A stretch of DNA of 64,000 nt from Xanthomonas sp. DAR 35659 (lineage in GTDB: Bacteria; Pseudomonadota; Gammaproteobacteria; Xanthomonadales; Xanthomonadaceae). Positions 8,792-18,444 of the stretch are shown in pieces; position 1 is the stretch's first letter, and each line of letters opens with the position of its first letter. The stretch is from NCBI RefSeq assembly GCF_041242975.1, contig NZ_CP162488.1, positions 5,322,001-5,386,000 of the forward strand. The letters run 5' to 3'. The notes under the pieces are model-generated. The model was not told the DNA's origin. It was given only the letters and a program-made list of their open reading frames with translations, and did no database searches. The translations under genes and the position numbers were made by a program.

Positions 8792-11737
8792 TCAGAACGA
8801 CCCGCGGATGCCGAGCATGATGGTGCGGCCGGGCTTGTACAGGTCGTAGGTCGCGTTCGGATACTGGAAGGTGGTGCGCAGCGGTTCGTCGGTGAGGTTG
8901 GTGACGTTGAGGGTGATCTGCGGCGCCGAAGGCAGCTTCGCCAGCGTGTAGCTGGCCGACAGGTCCAGCTGCCCGCGCGCGTCGGCCATCAGCCGCGCGT
9001 CGGGAATGCCGTTCTGGTTGGCGCCGGAGATGATCATGTCGTCGTTCCAGGCGTAGGACAGGCGCACCGAGGCGTTGTTCTTCTCCCAGTACACGGTGCC
9101 GTTCCACAGGTTCGGCGCCACGCCCACCGCCACTGCCTGCACGCCATCGCCCTCCGACTCCTGCTTGACGTGGGTGTAGTTGAGGCTGAAGCCCAGGCCG
9201 TCGAGCAGGCGGTCCAGCGGCTGCACCCAGATCGCCTCCAGGCCGCGGATGTTGAGCGTGCCGTCGGCGTTGACCTGGCTCTGCACGTCCACGGTGGCCG
9301 CGTTCGGGCCGCCGCGCTGGTCGATCGCCGCCTGCTGGGTCGGGCCCAGGTCGCTGTACTGCACGCCCAGGTCCAGGAACGGGATGCGGCGCACACCATT
9401 GACGGTGAAGCCGTCGATGCGCTTGTCGAACAGGGTCAGGCCGACGAAGCCTTCGCCGCCGGTGTACCACTCGCCGCCGATGTCCACGTTGGTGGAGCGG
9501 TACGGCGCCAGGTTGGCGTTGCCCTGGGTCGCGGTCTGCGCGGACGGATCGCTGAAGTTGGTGTTGGGCAGCATCGCGCTGGGATCGGGCCGGGTCAGCG
9601 TGCGCGAGCCGGACAGGCGCAGCACCACGTTGTCGGCCACGTCCCAGGCCACGTTGAACGAGGGCAGCAGTTCGTTGTAGTCCGAGTTCAGCACCTGGTA
9701 GCGGCGCACCCCGCCGACGGTGACCGGACCGCTGATGGTCTGGTCGGTGGTGACGTAGCGCACGCCGGCGTTGAAGCGCAGCGTGCGGTTCCACACGTCG
9801 GTCTCGGCATTGGTCTCGACGTAGAAGCCCCAGTTCTTCTCCTCGATGCCGCCGGTGGAGGCGCCGGTGTTGGCGGCGTTGGTCTCCGGCGCGGCATCGC
9901 GCAGGCCGTAGTACTGGCTGTCGCGCAGGAAGCGGTTGAAGTCCACGGTGATGAAGCCGCCGGGGCCGGGTTTGAGGTAGGACGCCAGCGCCGACTGCGG
10001 AATCAGCGAGCCCGGGCCGCCGGTGCAGGTGCTGCCGGCGCCGCGGCACACCAGGGTTTCCCACGCGGTGCTGTTGTCGAAGCCGCGGATCTGGCGCTCG
10101 GCCTGGTCGTAGGCGACGCCGACCTTGATGTTGCGCCGGTCCTCGCCGAACTGCAGGTCCGCGCGCGCGCCACGGGTCTCGGTCTGGCGCTTCTCGTTGC
10201 TGATGTTGAGCCGGCCGCCGGTCCAGCCCCAGCCCAGGTCGGGATCGTTCAAGTCCAGCGGGCTGCTGATCGAGGGAATGTCGCCGCCGCTGTTGCGGTA
10301 GTCCACGGTGGTGAACGGCGAGGTCACCAGCACGGTCGGCGATTCGCGGTACATCCAGCTGCGTGTGGCGTTGGCCTGCACGTCGAGCTTGATGGTCTGG
10401 TCGGCGCCGAACAGCAGTTGCGCGCCGGGATTGACGCTCCAGAACTTGACCTGTTCGCGGTACGGGCGCGCTTCCAGGAAGTACTGGGCGTTGGTGAAGG
10501 TAGCCTCGGTGACGACATTGTTGGCGTCCAGCTGCATGCCCAACGGGATCATGTTGCCGTTGCGCCCGATCAGATTCATGCTGGTCCGCTCGGTGGTGCG
10601 CTTGGCCTTGGAGAACAGCGTGTCCAGGTAGAAGTGCGCGGTGTCGCTGGGCCGCCATTCCAGCGACATCACCGACGCGTCGCGGTCGCGGTCGCCCTGC
10701 ATCTGCACGCGGCGGCCCAGGCGCGGGATCAGCGCGTCGCTGATCTGCGCGATGCTCAGGCCCGGGTTGTTGGCCTGCAGCCAGGCCGCGTCGATGCGCT
10801 GCCCCGGCGTGAGCCCGGCGCCGGCGGTGACCGGCACGGTATCGGGGATGCGCCAGTTTCCGCCGCCGTTGGCGTTGCACGCGGCCGGCTGGTTGGTCTC
10901 GGGCGTGCCGGCGGGCGGAGTCAGGCCGCACTGCGCGTAGGTCAGGCCCGGATTGGTCCAGCCGATGGTCTCGAACCCTTCCACTCCCATCTTGCCGCGT
11001 ACCGAGGCCACGCCGAACAGCGCGCCGAAGGTGCCGTCCTGGTTGGTCCAGCTGCCCATCAGCGCGCCGCGCGGGGTGGTCTTCTCGCTGGTGCTGTTCC
11101 AGTCTCCCTGCACCTGATAGGTCAGATGCGTGCCGGGCCGGTCGAACGGCCGCGCGCTGCGCATGTCTACGACGCCGGAGACGCCGCCTTCCAGCATGCT
11201 CGCGGTCGGCGTCTTGCTCACCGTCAACTGGGTGAAGAACTCGGTGGGGAACAGGTTGAGGTCGACCTCGCGGTTCTGGTTCTGCGCGTTGATGCCGATC
11301 GAGGCGGTAGCGATGCTGGCGCCGTTGAGCGTGGTCTTGGTGAAGCTGGTGCCCAGGCCGCGGATGGCGATGTTCAGGCCTTCGCCGTTGACGTCGCGCG
11401 CGAGCTGCACGCCGGGAATGCGGTTGAGCGACTCGGCGATGTTCATGTCAGGGAACTTGCCGATGTCCTCGGCGAACACGGTGTCGCTGAAGGTCACCGA
11501 ATCGCGCTTGGCGTCGGTGGAGAACTGGATGCTGCGGCGGTAGCCGGAGACGGTCACCGTATCCAGCTGCTTCACCGCATCGTCGCCCGACGCCGGCGCG
11601 GCCTGCGTGGCGGGCGCCGGCGACGCCGCGGGCGGTGCCGGCGGCGCGGTCTGCGCCCAGGCCGTACCGACGGCCATGCCGAGCAAGGCCGTGGTCAATG
11701 CACGGGACAACGTGGTGCGCGGGTAATTGTTCTTCAC
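8792..11737 (-). CDS. TonB-dependent receptor of the xylan locus
   Basis: A 981-residue outer-membrane receptor, inferred to import xylo-oligosaccharides. The GTG at 11737 is taken as start because a strong ribosome site (GGGGAGG) lies just upstream and a signal peptide follows (cleavage after A-W-A at residue 28). Next come a proline/alanine linker and a TonB box (DTVTV, residues 59-63). The plug domain includes I-A-E-S-L-N-R-I-P-G-V, and a long beta-barrel ends in the terminal phenylalanine (G-S-F). It resembles the large CUT-system receptors of Xanthomonas. The xyl box at 11862-11875 lies 125 bases upstream, so XylR control is likely. It probably leads the operon with the symporter and GH43 genes. 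Confidence 0.93.
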   Translation of the reverse strand: MKNNYPRTTLSRALTTALLGMAVGTAWAQTAPPAPPAASPAPATQAAPASGDDAVKQLDTVTVSGYRRSIQFSTDAKRDSVTFSDTVFAEDIGKFPDMNIAESLNRIPGVQLARDVNGEGLNIAIRGLGTSFTKTTLNGASIATASIGINAQNQNREVDLNLFPTEFFTQLTVSKTPTASMLEGGVSGVVDMRSARPFDRPGTHLTYQVQGDWNSTSEKTTPRGALMGSWTNQDGTFGALFGVASVRGKMGVEGFETIGWTNPGLTYAQCGLTPPAGTPETNQPAACNANGGGNWRIPDTVPVTAGAGLTPGQRIDAAWLQANNPGLSIAQISDALIPRLGRRVQMQGDRDRDASVMSLEWRPSDTAHFYLDTLFSKAKRTTERTSMNLIGRNGNMIPLGMQLDANNVVTEATFTNAQYFLEARPYREQVKFWSVNPGAQLLFGADQTIKLDVQANATRSWMYRESPTVLVTSPFTTVDYRNSGGDIPSISSPLDLNDPDLGWGWTGGRLNISNEKRQTETRGARADLQFGEDRRNIKVGVAYDQAERQIRGFDNSTAWETLVCRGAGSTCTGGPGSLIPQSALASYLKPGPGGFITVDFNRFLRDSQYYGLRDAAPETNAANTGASTGGIEEKNWGFYVETNAETDVWNRTLRFNAGVRYVTTDQTISGPVTVGGVRRYQVLNSDYNELLPSFNVAWDVADNVVLRLSGSRTLTRPDPSAMLPNTNFSDPSAQTATQGNANLAPYRSTNVDIGGEWYTGGEGFVGLTLFDKRIDGFTVNGVRRIPFLDLGVQYSDLGPTQQAAIDQRGGPNAATVDVQSQVNADGTLNIRGLEAIWVQPLDRLLDGLGFSLNYTHVKQESEGDGVQAVAVGVAPNLWNGTVYWEKNNASVRLSYAWNDDMIISGANQNGIPDARLMADARGQLDLSASYTLAKLPSAPQITLNVTNLTDEPLRTTFQYPNATYDLYKPGRTIMLGIRGSF

Positions 11738-11861
11738 CGTGATCCTCCCCAAACACCGGACGACCTGCGGCTCCGTGATGGGGACGCGGAACGACCAGCC
11801 GGCGCGATGCCGAGCGACGGAAAACTGCAGCGACGTGGCCACCACGCGGTGGCGGCACGGA

Positions 11862-11875
11862 TGGTAGCGCTACCA
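11862..11875. promoter_or_regulatory. xyl box upstream of the TonB-dependent receptor
   Basis: A perfect 14-base palindrome, TGGTAGCGCTACCA, of the type bound by LacI-family regulators. The Xanthomonas xylan system is known to carry xyl boxes of closely similar sequence controlled by XylR. The copy here sits in the right position to control the receptor-symporter-GH43 operon. Assignment to the XylR at 40.9 kb is inference from this similarity. Confidence 0.85.
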
Positions 11876-12020
11876 AGTTCGGTGTCACGCTGCATGGCAG
11901 CATCCGTCCGATCGACGGCGCGCGTGCCTGCTCGCCTTGCGCGCCGTTCCTGCCGATTCACGTCACACGGTCGCGCTTCATGCTGCTGTGCACGATGGAT
12001 CGCGTCTGGCGGCGTGTTAC

Positions 12021-12034
12021 TGATAGCGCTACCA
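12021..12034. promoter_or_regulatory. xyl box upstream of the hexuronate transporter
   Basis: TGATAGCGCTACCA differs from the perfect palindrome by one base in the left arm. It lies 154 bases before the hexuronate transporter start and probably controls the transporter-uxaC-xylanase run. The mismatch may weaken regulator binding compared with the other two boxes. Confidence 0.75.
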
Positions 12035-12187
12035 GTGCGGCCACGGCCGCGTCCTGCGGGAATCCAAACGCATGCCCCGACCCGGCCACCACGCAGTCCG
12101 CGGACTGCGGCGCACCGTCCGCCACGCCGCTGCGGTCGGCGCGGCGCGGCGCCGGCGTGCGCACCCCGCTGCATCCGGGCCGCGGGC

Positions 12188-13486
12188 ATGATGCCGGTCC
12201 CCGGCGCCGACACGCCCGACGTCGCCGGCACCCGCCTCGGGCGGATGCGCTGGCGCATCTGCGCGCTGTTGCTGGCCGCCACCACCATCAACTACATCGA
12301 CCGCCAGGTGCTCGGCGTGCTGGCGCCGTTCCTGCAGGTGCAGATCGGCTGGAACGAAGTCGAGTACGGCTACATCGTCACCGCGTTCCAGGCCGCTTAT
12401 GCGCTGGGCCTGCTGTGCAGCGGCGCGGCGATCGATCGCTTCGGCACGCGCGCCGGCTACGCGCTGGCGATCGGCATCTGGAGCGTGGCGGCGATGAGCC
12501 ACGCGCTGGCCGCCAGCGTGGTGGGCTTCGCGATCGCGCGCTTCTTCCTCGGCCTGGGCGAATCGGGCAATTTCCCGGCGGCGATCAAGACCGTGGCCGA
12601 ATGGTTCCCGCGGCGCGAGCGCGCGCTGGCGGTCGGCATCTTCAATTCCGGCTCCAACATCGGCGCCGTGGTCGCGCCGCTGCTGGTGCCGCTGATCGCC
12701 AGCACCTGGGGCTGGCAATGGGCCTTCCTGTTCACCGGCACGCTCAGCGCCGCCTGGCTGGCGGTCTGGTGGCTGACCTACCGCGCGCCGGAGCGGCACC
12801 CGCGCCTGAGCGCGGCGGAACTGGCGCATATCCGCAGCGATCCGCCGGAACCGGCGCAACGTCTGCGCTGGGCGCAGGTGCTGCGTCATCGCCAGGCCTG
12901 GGCATTCGTGCTGGCGAAGTTCGTCACCGATCCGATCTGGTGGTTCTTTCTGTTCTGGCTGCCCAAGTTCCTGCATGCCGAGTACGGACTGAGCCTGCTG
13001 CAACTGGGCGCGCCGCTGATCGTGATCTTCGTCCTCGCCGACATCGGCAGCATCGCCGGCGGCTGGATCGCCGGGCGTTTCATCGCCCGCGGCTGGAGCG
13101 TCAACCGCGCGCGCAAGACCGCGATGCTGCTGTGCGCGCTGGCGGTGGTGCCGATCGTGTTCGCCGCGCGCGCCGACAACCTGTGGCTGGCGGTGGCCCT
13201 GATCGGCCTGGCCACCGCCGCGCATCAGGGCTGGTCGGCGAACCTGTTCACCCTGCCCTCGGACATGTTCCCGCGCCACGCGGTCGCCACCGTGGTCGGC
13301 ATCGGCGGTTTCGCCGGCGCGGTGGGCGGCATGCTGATCGCCACCTTCATCGGCTTCCTGCTCGAGGCCACCGGCAGCTATGTGCCGGTATTCCTGATGG
13401 CCGGCTCGGCGTATCTGCTGGCGCTGGGCATCGTGCAGTGGCTGGCGCCGCGGCTGCAGCCGGCGCGCCTGGACGCGGCGGCATGA
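12188..13486 (+). CDS. exuT: hexuronate MFS transporter (ExuT-like)
   Basis: A 432-residue major facilitator protein of the anion:cation symporter type that in relatives carries glucuronate and galacturonate. Characteristic features are the first helix motif T-I-N-Y-I-D-R-Q-V-L-G, the loop A-E-W-F-P-R-R-E-R-A-L-A, and G-L-G-E-S-G-N-F-P-A-A-I-K in helix four. The first helix begins about 25 residues after the ATG at 12188; a second ATG follows directly at 12191. Upstream open sequence has no protein character. Position next to uxaC and behind a xyl box supports uptake of the glucuronate released from glucuronoxylan. Confidence 0.9.
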   Translation: MMPVPGADTPDVAGTRLGRMRWRICALLLAATTINYIDRQVLGVLAPFLQVQIGWNEVEYGYIVTAFQAAYALGLLCSGAAIDRFGTRAGYALAIGIWSVAAMSHALAASVVGFAIARFFLGLGESGNFPAAIKTVAEWFPRRERALAVGIFNSGSNIGAVVAPLLVPLIASTWGWQWAFLFTGTLSAAWLAVWWLTYRAPERHPRLSAAELAHIRSDPPEPAQRLRWAQVLRHRQAWAFVLAKFVTDPIWWFFLFWLPKFLHAEYGLSLLQLGAPLIVIFVLADIGSIAGGWIAGRFIARGWSVNRARKTAMLLCALAVVPIVFAARADNLWLAVALIGLATAAHQGWSANLFTLPSDMFPRHAVATVVGIGGFAGAVGGMLIATFIGFLLEATGSYVPVFLMAGSAYLLALGIVQWLAPRLQPARLDAAA

Positions 13487-13667
13487 CGTCGCCGCGGCCG
13501 GTGCGCGCGCTTCTCGGCGAAGCGCGACGGCCCCCACCCGCGACCGCGGCGATCCGCGCCGCACCGCGTCGCGACCACGATGCACCCGACTGCGCGATGA
13601 TGCGCCGGACCTGGCAGCGCGCGCCGCGCCTCGCTCCGCCCCCCGTTTCCCATCCCACCCTGGCCGC

Positions 13668-15092
13668 ATGACCGTGTCCTCTCCCGCCCTGTCCCTGCAT
13701 CCCGATCGCCTGCTGCCGCCGGACCCGGGCACGCGTGCGATCGCGCGCCGCCTGTACGCGCAGGTCGCCACGCTGCCCATCGTCAGCCCGCATGGCCACA
13801 CCGACCCGGCGTGGTTCGCCACCGATGCGCCGTTCGCCAACGCCACCGAACTGCTGCTGGTGCCCGACCACTACGTGTTCCGCATGCTCTACAGCCAGGG
13901 CGTGGACCTGGACGCACTGGGCATCCCGCGCGCCGACGGCAGCCGCGCCGCGGTCGATCCGCGCGCGGCCTGGCGCCTGTTCGCCGAGCGCTTCCATCTG
14001 CTGCGCGGCACGCCCTCGGCGCTGTGGCTGAACCACGTCTTCCATGAGGTGTTCGGACTGCGCGTGCGCCTGGACGCGGCCAGCGCCGACCTCTACTACG
14101 ACCGCATCGGGCAGGCGCTGGCCACGCCGGCGTTTCGGCCGCGCGCCCTGTTCGAGCGCTTCGGCATCGAGGTGATCGCCACCACCGAATCGCCGCTGGA
14201 CCCACTGCAGCACCACGCCGCGATCCGCGACAGCGGCTGGGGCGGGCGGGTGCTCACCGCCTATCGTCCCGACGCGGTGATCGACCCGCAGCATGAGCAG
14301 TTCCCCGAGGCGTTGCACCGCTTCGGCGAGCTCACTGGCGAGGACGTCTACGCCTGGGACGGCTACCTGCGCGCGCACCGCCAGCGCCGCGCGTTCTTCG
14401 CGCGGATGGGCGCCACCTCCACCGACCACGGCCATCCCAGTGCGGCCACCGTCGACCTGCCCGCCGCCGAAGCCGCCCGACTGTTCGCGCGCGTGCGCGG
14501 CGGCGGCGCCAGCGCGGCGGACGCGGAACTGTTCCGCGCGCAGATGCTGACCGAGATGGCGGCGATGAGCGTGGACGACGGGCTGGTGATGCAGCTGCAT
14601 CCGGGCTGCTTCCGCAACCACAACCGCCGCCTGTTCGCGCGCTATGGCCGCGACAAGGGCGCCGACCTGCCGCTGCGCACCGACTACGTGCACGCGCTCA
14701 AGCCGCTGCTGGACCGCTTCGGCAACACGCCGGGGTTCACCCTGATCCTGTTCACCCTGGACGAGAGTACCTATGCACGCGAACTGGCACCGCTCGCCGG
14801 GCACTACCCGGCCCTGCTGCTCGGCCCGGCGTGGTGGTTCCACGATGCGCCCGAAGGCATGTGGCGGTTCCGCGAGCAGACCCTGAGCAGCGCCGGGTTC
14901 TACAACACGGTCGGCTTCAACGACGACACCCGCGCCTTCCTGTCGATCCCGGCGCGGCACGACGTCGCCCGCCGCGTGGATTGCGCGTTCCTGGCCAAGC
15001 TGGTGGCCGAGCATCGCCTCGACGAGGACGAAGCGGCGCAGATCGCCCAGGACCTGGCCTATCGCTTGCCGAAGCAGGCGTACCGGCTGTGA
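13668..15092 (+). CDS. uxaC: glucuronate isomerase UxaC
   Basis: This cytoplasmic enzyme of the amidohydrolase superfamily converts D-glucuronate to D-fructuronate (and galacturonate to tagaturonate). The 474-residue length fits the family. Visible motifs are the metal-binding S-P-H-G-H-T-D-P near residue 40, M-Q-L-H-P-G in the middle, and the C-terminal F-N-D-D-T-R. It follows the hexuronate transporter after 181 bases without a gene and precedes the xylanase. Its product feeds UxuB, which lies 14 kb away at the other end of the split locus. Confidence 0.95.
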   Translation: MTVSSPALSLHPDRLLPPDPGTRAIARRLYAQVATLPIVSPHGHTDPAWFATDAPFANATELLLVPDHYVFRMLYSQGVDLDALGIPRADGSRAAVDPRAAWRLFAERFHLLRGTPSALWLNHVFHEVFGLRVRLDAASADLYYDRIGQALATPAFRPRALFERFGIEVIATTESPLDPLQHHAAIRDSGWGGRVLTAYRPDAVIDPQHEQFPEALHRFGELTGEDVYAWDGYLRAHRQRRAFFARMGATSTDHGHPSAATVDLPAAEAARLFARVRGGGASAADAELFRAQMLTEMAAMSVDDGLVMQLHPGCFRNHNRRLFARYGRDKGADLPLRTDYVHALKPLLDRFGNTPGFTLILFTLDESTYARELAPLAGHYPALLLGPAWWFHDAPEGMWRFREQTLSSAGFYNTVGFNDDTRAFLSIPARHDVARRVDCAFLAKLVAEHRLDEDEAAQIAQDLAYRLPKQAYRL

Positions 15093-15235
15093 GCGCCGGC
15101 GACGCCGCGGATGCCTTGCTTCCCTCCTTCCAACGCGGCCCGGGTGCGTCGATGCGCGCCGCAGCGACGGGCATCCGTTCGGCATCATCCCGGCGCCATT
15201 CCTTCCGACTTCATTTTCCTCGGAGCACCATCGCC

Positions 15236-16429
15236 ATGCGCAAGACGCTCTCCGCCGCGGCGCTGCTGGTTTGCCTGTTCGGCACCGTCTCGGCCATCGC
15301 GACCGAGCCTGCCACGGCTGCGCACGCCCCGACGTCGGCCGCCACCGCCGGCCTCGGCCTGAAGGATGCCTACGCCGGCGCGTTCCTGATCGGCACCGCG
15401 GTCAATGCCGACATCGTCTCCGGCAAGGACGCCGCCTCCGCCGCGCTGGTGCCGCGGCAGTTCAACGCGATCACCGCCGAGAACGCGATGAAGGCCGAAG
15501 TGGTCAATCCGCGCCCGGGCGTCTTCGATTTCGCCGCCGCCGATGCCTTCGTCGACTACGGCCGCCGCCACGGCATGTTCGTGGTCGGCCACACCCTGGT
15601 CTGGCACAACCAGACTCCGGACTGGTTCTTCGTCGATGCGCAGGGCAAGCCCAACGGCCGCGACGCGCAGATCGAGCGCATGCGCGCGCACATCCAGGCG
15701 GTGGCCGGACGCTACGTCGGCAAGGTGCAGGCCTGGGACGTGGTCAACGAGGTGATCGACGAGGACGGCAGCTACCGCAACACCAAGTGGGTGGAGCGCG
15801 TCGGCGACGGCGACGAACTGGTGCGGCAGGCGTTCCGCTTCGCCGCGCAGTACGCGCCGGATGCGCAGCTGTACTACAACGACTTCAACGCCTGGCGCCC
15901 GGAAAAGCGCGACGGCATCGTGCGCATGGTGAAGATGTTGCAGCGTGCAGGCATCCGCATCGACGGCATCGGCATGCAGGGTCACTGGGGCCTGGACTAC
16001 CCGAGCCTGCACGACATCGAGGCGGCGATCGACGCCTACGCCGCGCTCGGGGTCAAGGTGATGATCACCGAGCTGGACGTGGACGTGCTGCCGTTGACCA
16101 AGGAAGGCCAGGTGGTCGGCACCGGGATGGCGCACAAGCAGTTCCAGCTGCCCGAGTTCAAGCGCTACCTCGATCCGTATCGCGATGGGTTGCCGGCGGA
16201 CGTGCAGGCGCAGCTGCGCGATCGCTACGCCGAGTTGTTCCGGCTGTTCTGGCGCAAGCGCGACAAGTTGGCGCGGGTCAGCGTCTGGGGCGTGGACGAC
16301 GGCATGTCGTGGAAGAACGACTACCCGATCCCGGGGCGCCGCAACTATCCGCTGCTGTTCGACCGCGAGCGCAAGCCCAAGCCCGCGTTCGACGCGGTGC
16401 TGGCGGTGCCGGCACAGGCGCAGCGGTAA
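15236..16429 (+). CDS. secreted GH10 endo-1,4-beta-xylanase
   Basis: A 397-residue xylanase that cleaves the internal beta-1,4 bonds of xylan. The ATG at 15236 follows a GGAG ribosome site and starts a signal peptide of about 20 residues. The GH10 (beta/alpha)8 barrel has its catalytic acid/base in W-D-V-V-N-E (Glu172) and its nucleophile in I-T-E-L-D (Glu279), with the substrate-binding W-H-N-Q segment between them. There is no carbohydrate-binding module. It lies downstream of uxaC in the same direction and is likely exported to make the oligosaccharides taken up by the receptor. Confidence 0.95.
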   Translation: MRKTLSAAALLVCLFGTVSAIATEPATAAHAPTSAATAGLGLKDAYAGAFLIGTAVNADIVSGKDAASAALVPRQFNAITAENAMKAEVVNPRPGVFDFAAADAFVDYGRRHGMFVVGHTLVWHNQTPDWFFVDAQGKPNGRDAQIERMRAHIQAVAGRYVGKVQAWDVVNEVIDEDGSYRNTKWVERVGDGDELVRQAFRFAAQYAPDAQLYYNDFNAWRPEKRDGIVRMVKMLQRAGIRIDGIGMQGHWGLDYPSLHDIEAAIDAYAALGVKVMITELDVDVLPLTKEGQVVGTGMAHKQFQLPEFKRYLDPYRDGLPADVQAQLRDRYAELFRLFWRKRDKLARVSVWGVDDGMSWKNDYPIPGRRNYPLLFDRERKPKPAFDAVLAVPAQAQR

Positions 16430-16502
16430 ACCGGTGGCGAGCGCACGCGCCGCGACGGCCGCCAGCCCCCTGCCGCGCCACCGGCGCGCGCGCTGCGCCG
16501 GC

Positions 16503-17030
16503 TCAGCGCGTCAGCGGTGGCGGCGGCGTGACCTGGGAGGGCGACGGCGTCGCCTGCTCCTGGGCCTGCGCTATCGACCGCTCCTGCGTCTGCTGCAGTG
16601 TGTGCTGCTGCAGCTGCTGGTAGGTTTCCTGCGCCGGCCGCGCGATCGCCTCGCTGGTCGGCATCTGCGCGCGATTGGCGTACGGATCCGGCGACGCGGT
16701 GGCGCCGTCGCGGTAGACGAACGCCAGTTCGCCGCCCTCGTACGCGGCGGTGGGTCGGTTGAACCCCACCGACAACTGGTCGCGCTCACTGAAGCCGCTC
16801 TGCCTGGCCAGCAGGGTCAGGCTGGCGGTCATGCGCTCGCTGTTGTCGTCCCAGGGCTTGCCCAGCGCCTGCTCGGCCTGCGCGACGCCGCTGCGGACCT
16901 TGTCGTGCAGGGCGCGATCCGCGCCGCTTGGCTCGGCTGCGGTCGCGGCATTGGGCGAGAACGGCGGCGCGTTCGGATCGCGAATGCTTTGCTGCCCCTG
17001 TGCCTGTGGTTCCGGCGTCATCTCCGGCAT
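16503..17030 (-). CDS. XVIPCD domain protein, small type IV effector-like
   Basis: A 175-residue protein consisting almost entirely of an XVIPCD, the C-terminal domain by which antibacterial effectors of Xanthomonas bind VirD4 for export through the X-T4SS. Features seen are L-A-R-Q-S-G-F-S-E-R-D near the start of the domain, G-G-E-L-A-F-V-Y-R-D-G, the D-P-Y-A-N-R-A segment, P-T-S-E-A-I-A-R-P-A-Q-E and a glutamine-rich tail. Only about 45 residues precede the domain, so there is no room for a classical toxin domain. The ATG at 17030 has a GGAG site upstream. It may be a remnant of a larger effector, or a stand-alone cargo protein. No obvious immunity gene is adjacent on the same strand. Confidence 0.75.
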   Translation of the reverse strand: MPEMTPEPQAQGQQSIRDPNAPPFSPNAATAAEPSGADRALHDKVRSGVAQAEQALGKPWDDNSERMTASLTLLARQSGFSERDQLSVGFNRPTAAYEGGELAFVYRDGATASPDPYANRAQMPTSEAIARPAQETYQQLQQHTLQQTQERSIAQAQEQATPSPSQVTPPPPLTR

Positions 17031-17324
17031 TGGCCTGCTCCGTTGTGATGCGAATCGATGAAGACTGGTTGCGCCATCGCGCGGATACCGCGGAGGAACA
17101 CGACATCCTCGATGCCGGTCGCCTCCGCGCGCCCGTTGCGGACCATGGCGGCCGGCATGGCGGCGGCGATTGTACCCACTGCCTCGCAGCATCGCAGCCT
17201 GTTCGGGGCGGCGCTGGCCACGGGCGGCGCCGCACGAGCATACCCACCTGCACCCGCGTGCCGGAGTGAAGGAAGCGCGCTGGCGCAATGGCATCATCCC
17301 CCCACACCACACAGGAATCCTCCG

Positions 17325-18362
17325 ATGCGATTTGCGACCCGCGTCCTGCTCGCCGGCGCCGTGCTGGCGCTGCTGACCTGCTGTGCGACGAGCCAGGCGC
17401 CCGCGCCGCGCTTCCCCGCGATCGGTAAGGTCACCGCGTTCGACCCCGCCTTCGGCGAGACGGTGTCCAAGGACGCGCGCATCGAGCGCATCGCCGCCGG
17501 CTTCACCTGGGCCGAAGGCCCGACCTGGGTCCGCGACGGCGGCTATCTGCTGTTCAACGATGTGCCCGAAAACACCATGTACCGCTGGTCCGAGCGCGAC
17601 GGCCTGTCGGTGTTCCTCAAACCCTCCGGCTACGCCGGCCCGCCGCTGGACGCCCTGCGCGAGGCCGGCGCCAACGGCATGCATGCCGAACCGTCCGGCA
17701 GCGTGCTGCTCGCCGACTCCGGGACGCGCGCCATCGCCCGGCTGGATCCGGCCACGCGGCGCAAGACCCTGCTGGCCAGCGCCTACGACGGCCGCCGCCT
17801 CAACAGCCCCAACGATCTGGTACAGCGCAGCGACGGCGTGGTGTTCTTCACCGACCCGCCGTACGGCCTGAAGGACGGCGACAAGTCCCCGGTCAAGGAA
17901 CTGCGCTTCAACGGCGTGTACCGGCTGGACCGCGATGGCAGCGTGCACCTGCTCGACGACAGCCTGAGCCTGCCCAACGGCATCGCCCTGTCGCCGGACG
18001 AGCGCACGCTGTACGTGGCCAACTCCGATCCGGCACGGCCGATCTGGAATGCCTACACGTTGGACGCAGGCGGCGCGGTCACCGGCAAGCGCGTGTTCGC
18101 CGACGCCTCGGACATCGTCGGCGACGCCAACCCCGGCCTGCCGGACGGCATGGCCGTGGCCAGCGACGGCCGCCTGTTCGCCACCGGCCCCGGCGGTGTG
18201 CTGGTGTTCGCGCCGGACGGGCGCCGCCTGGGCCGCATCGAGACCGGCGGCCCGGTCGCCAACTGCGCCTTCGGCGACGACGGCCACACCTTGTACATGA
18301 CCTCGCACAAGATTTTGGCGCGGGTGCGGGTGAAGGCGACGGGGTTGGGTTTTGCGCCGTAA
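17325..18362 (+). CDS. SMP-30/gluconolactonase-type lipoprotein
   Basis: A 345-residue six-bladed beta-propeller of the SMP-30/gluconolactonase/LRE family, which includes sugar lactonases. The ATG at 17325 starts a lipoprotein-like signal with adjacent cysteines at 19 and 20. Blade motifs seen are T-W-A-E-G-P-T-W (the metal-binding Glu), L-N-S-P-N-D-L-V (Asn-Asp ligand region) and the late G-L-P-D-G-M-A-V (Asp). All expected metal ligands are therefore visible. It is divergent from the XVIPCD gene. A role in hydrolysing aldonolactones in the periplasm is a family-based guess. Confidence 0.88.
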   Translation: MRFATRVLLAGAVLALLTCCATSQAPAPRFPAIGKVTAFDPAFGETVSKDARIERIAAGFTWAEGPTWVRDGGYLLFNDVPENTMYRWSERDGLSVFLKPSGYAGPPLDALREAGANGMHAEPSGSVLLADSGTRAIARLDPATRRKTLLASAYDGRRLNSPNDLVQRSDGVVFFTDPPYGLKDGDKSPVKELRFNGVYRLDRDGSVHLLDDSLSLPNGIALSPDERTLYVANSDPARPIWNAYTLDAGGAVTGKRVFADASDIVGDANPGLPDGMAVASDGRLFATGPGGVLVFAPDGRRLGRIETGGPVANCAFGDDGHTLYMTSHKILARVRVKATGLGFAP

Positions 18363-18444
18363 CGGCGCAGACCGCTGAGCGAAAGCGGTTGACCGCGCCT
18401 ACCGATTACGCTTCGATCACGGCTCGATCCAGGCATCAGGGACT

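Larger units (their letters stand above)
11738..12187. other. divergent control region of the xylan transport and uronate operons
   Basis: This 450-base region separates the leftward receptor operon from the rightward hexuronate operon. It contains no convincing gene. Two xyl-box palindromes are present, one 125 bases before the receptor start and one 154 bases before the transporter start, so each operon appears to have its own operator. No clear -35/-10 pair could be assigned by eye in this GC-rich sequence. Confidence 0.7.

Noticed and set aside
8609-12187. Long rightward open frame before the hexuronate transporter
   Set aside because: It is the antisense shadow of the TonB-dependent receptor; only its 3' part from 12188 is a real gene.
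18363-18400. Hairpin CCGCT/AGCGG after the SMP-30 gene as a terminator
   Set aside because: The stem is only five base pairs with a long loop and no T-run follows.
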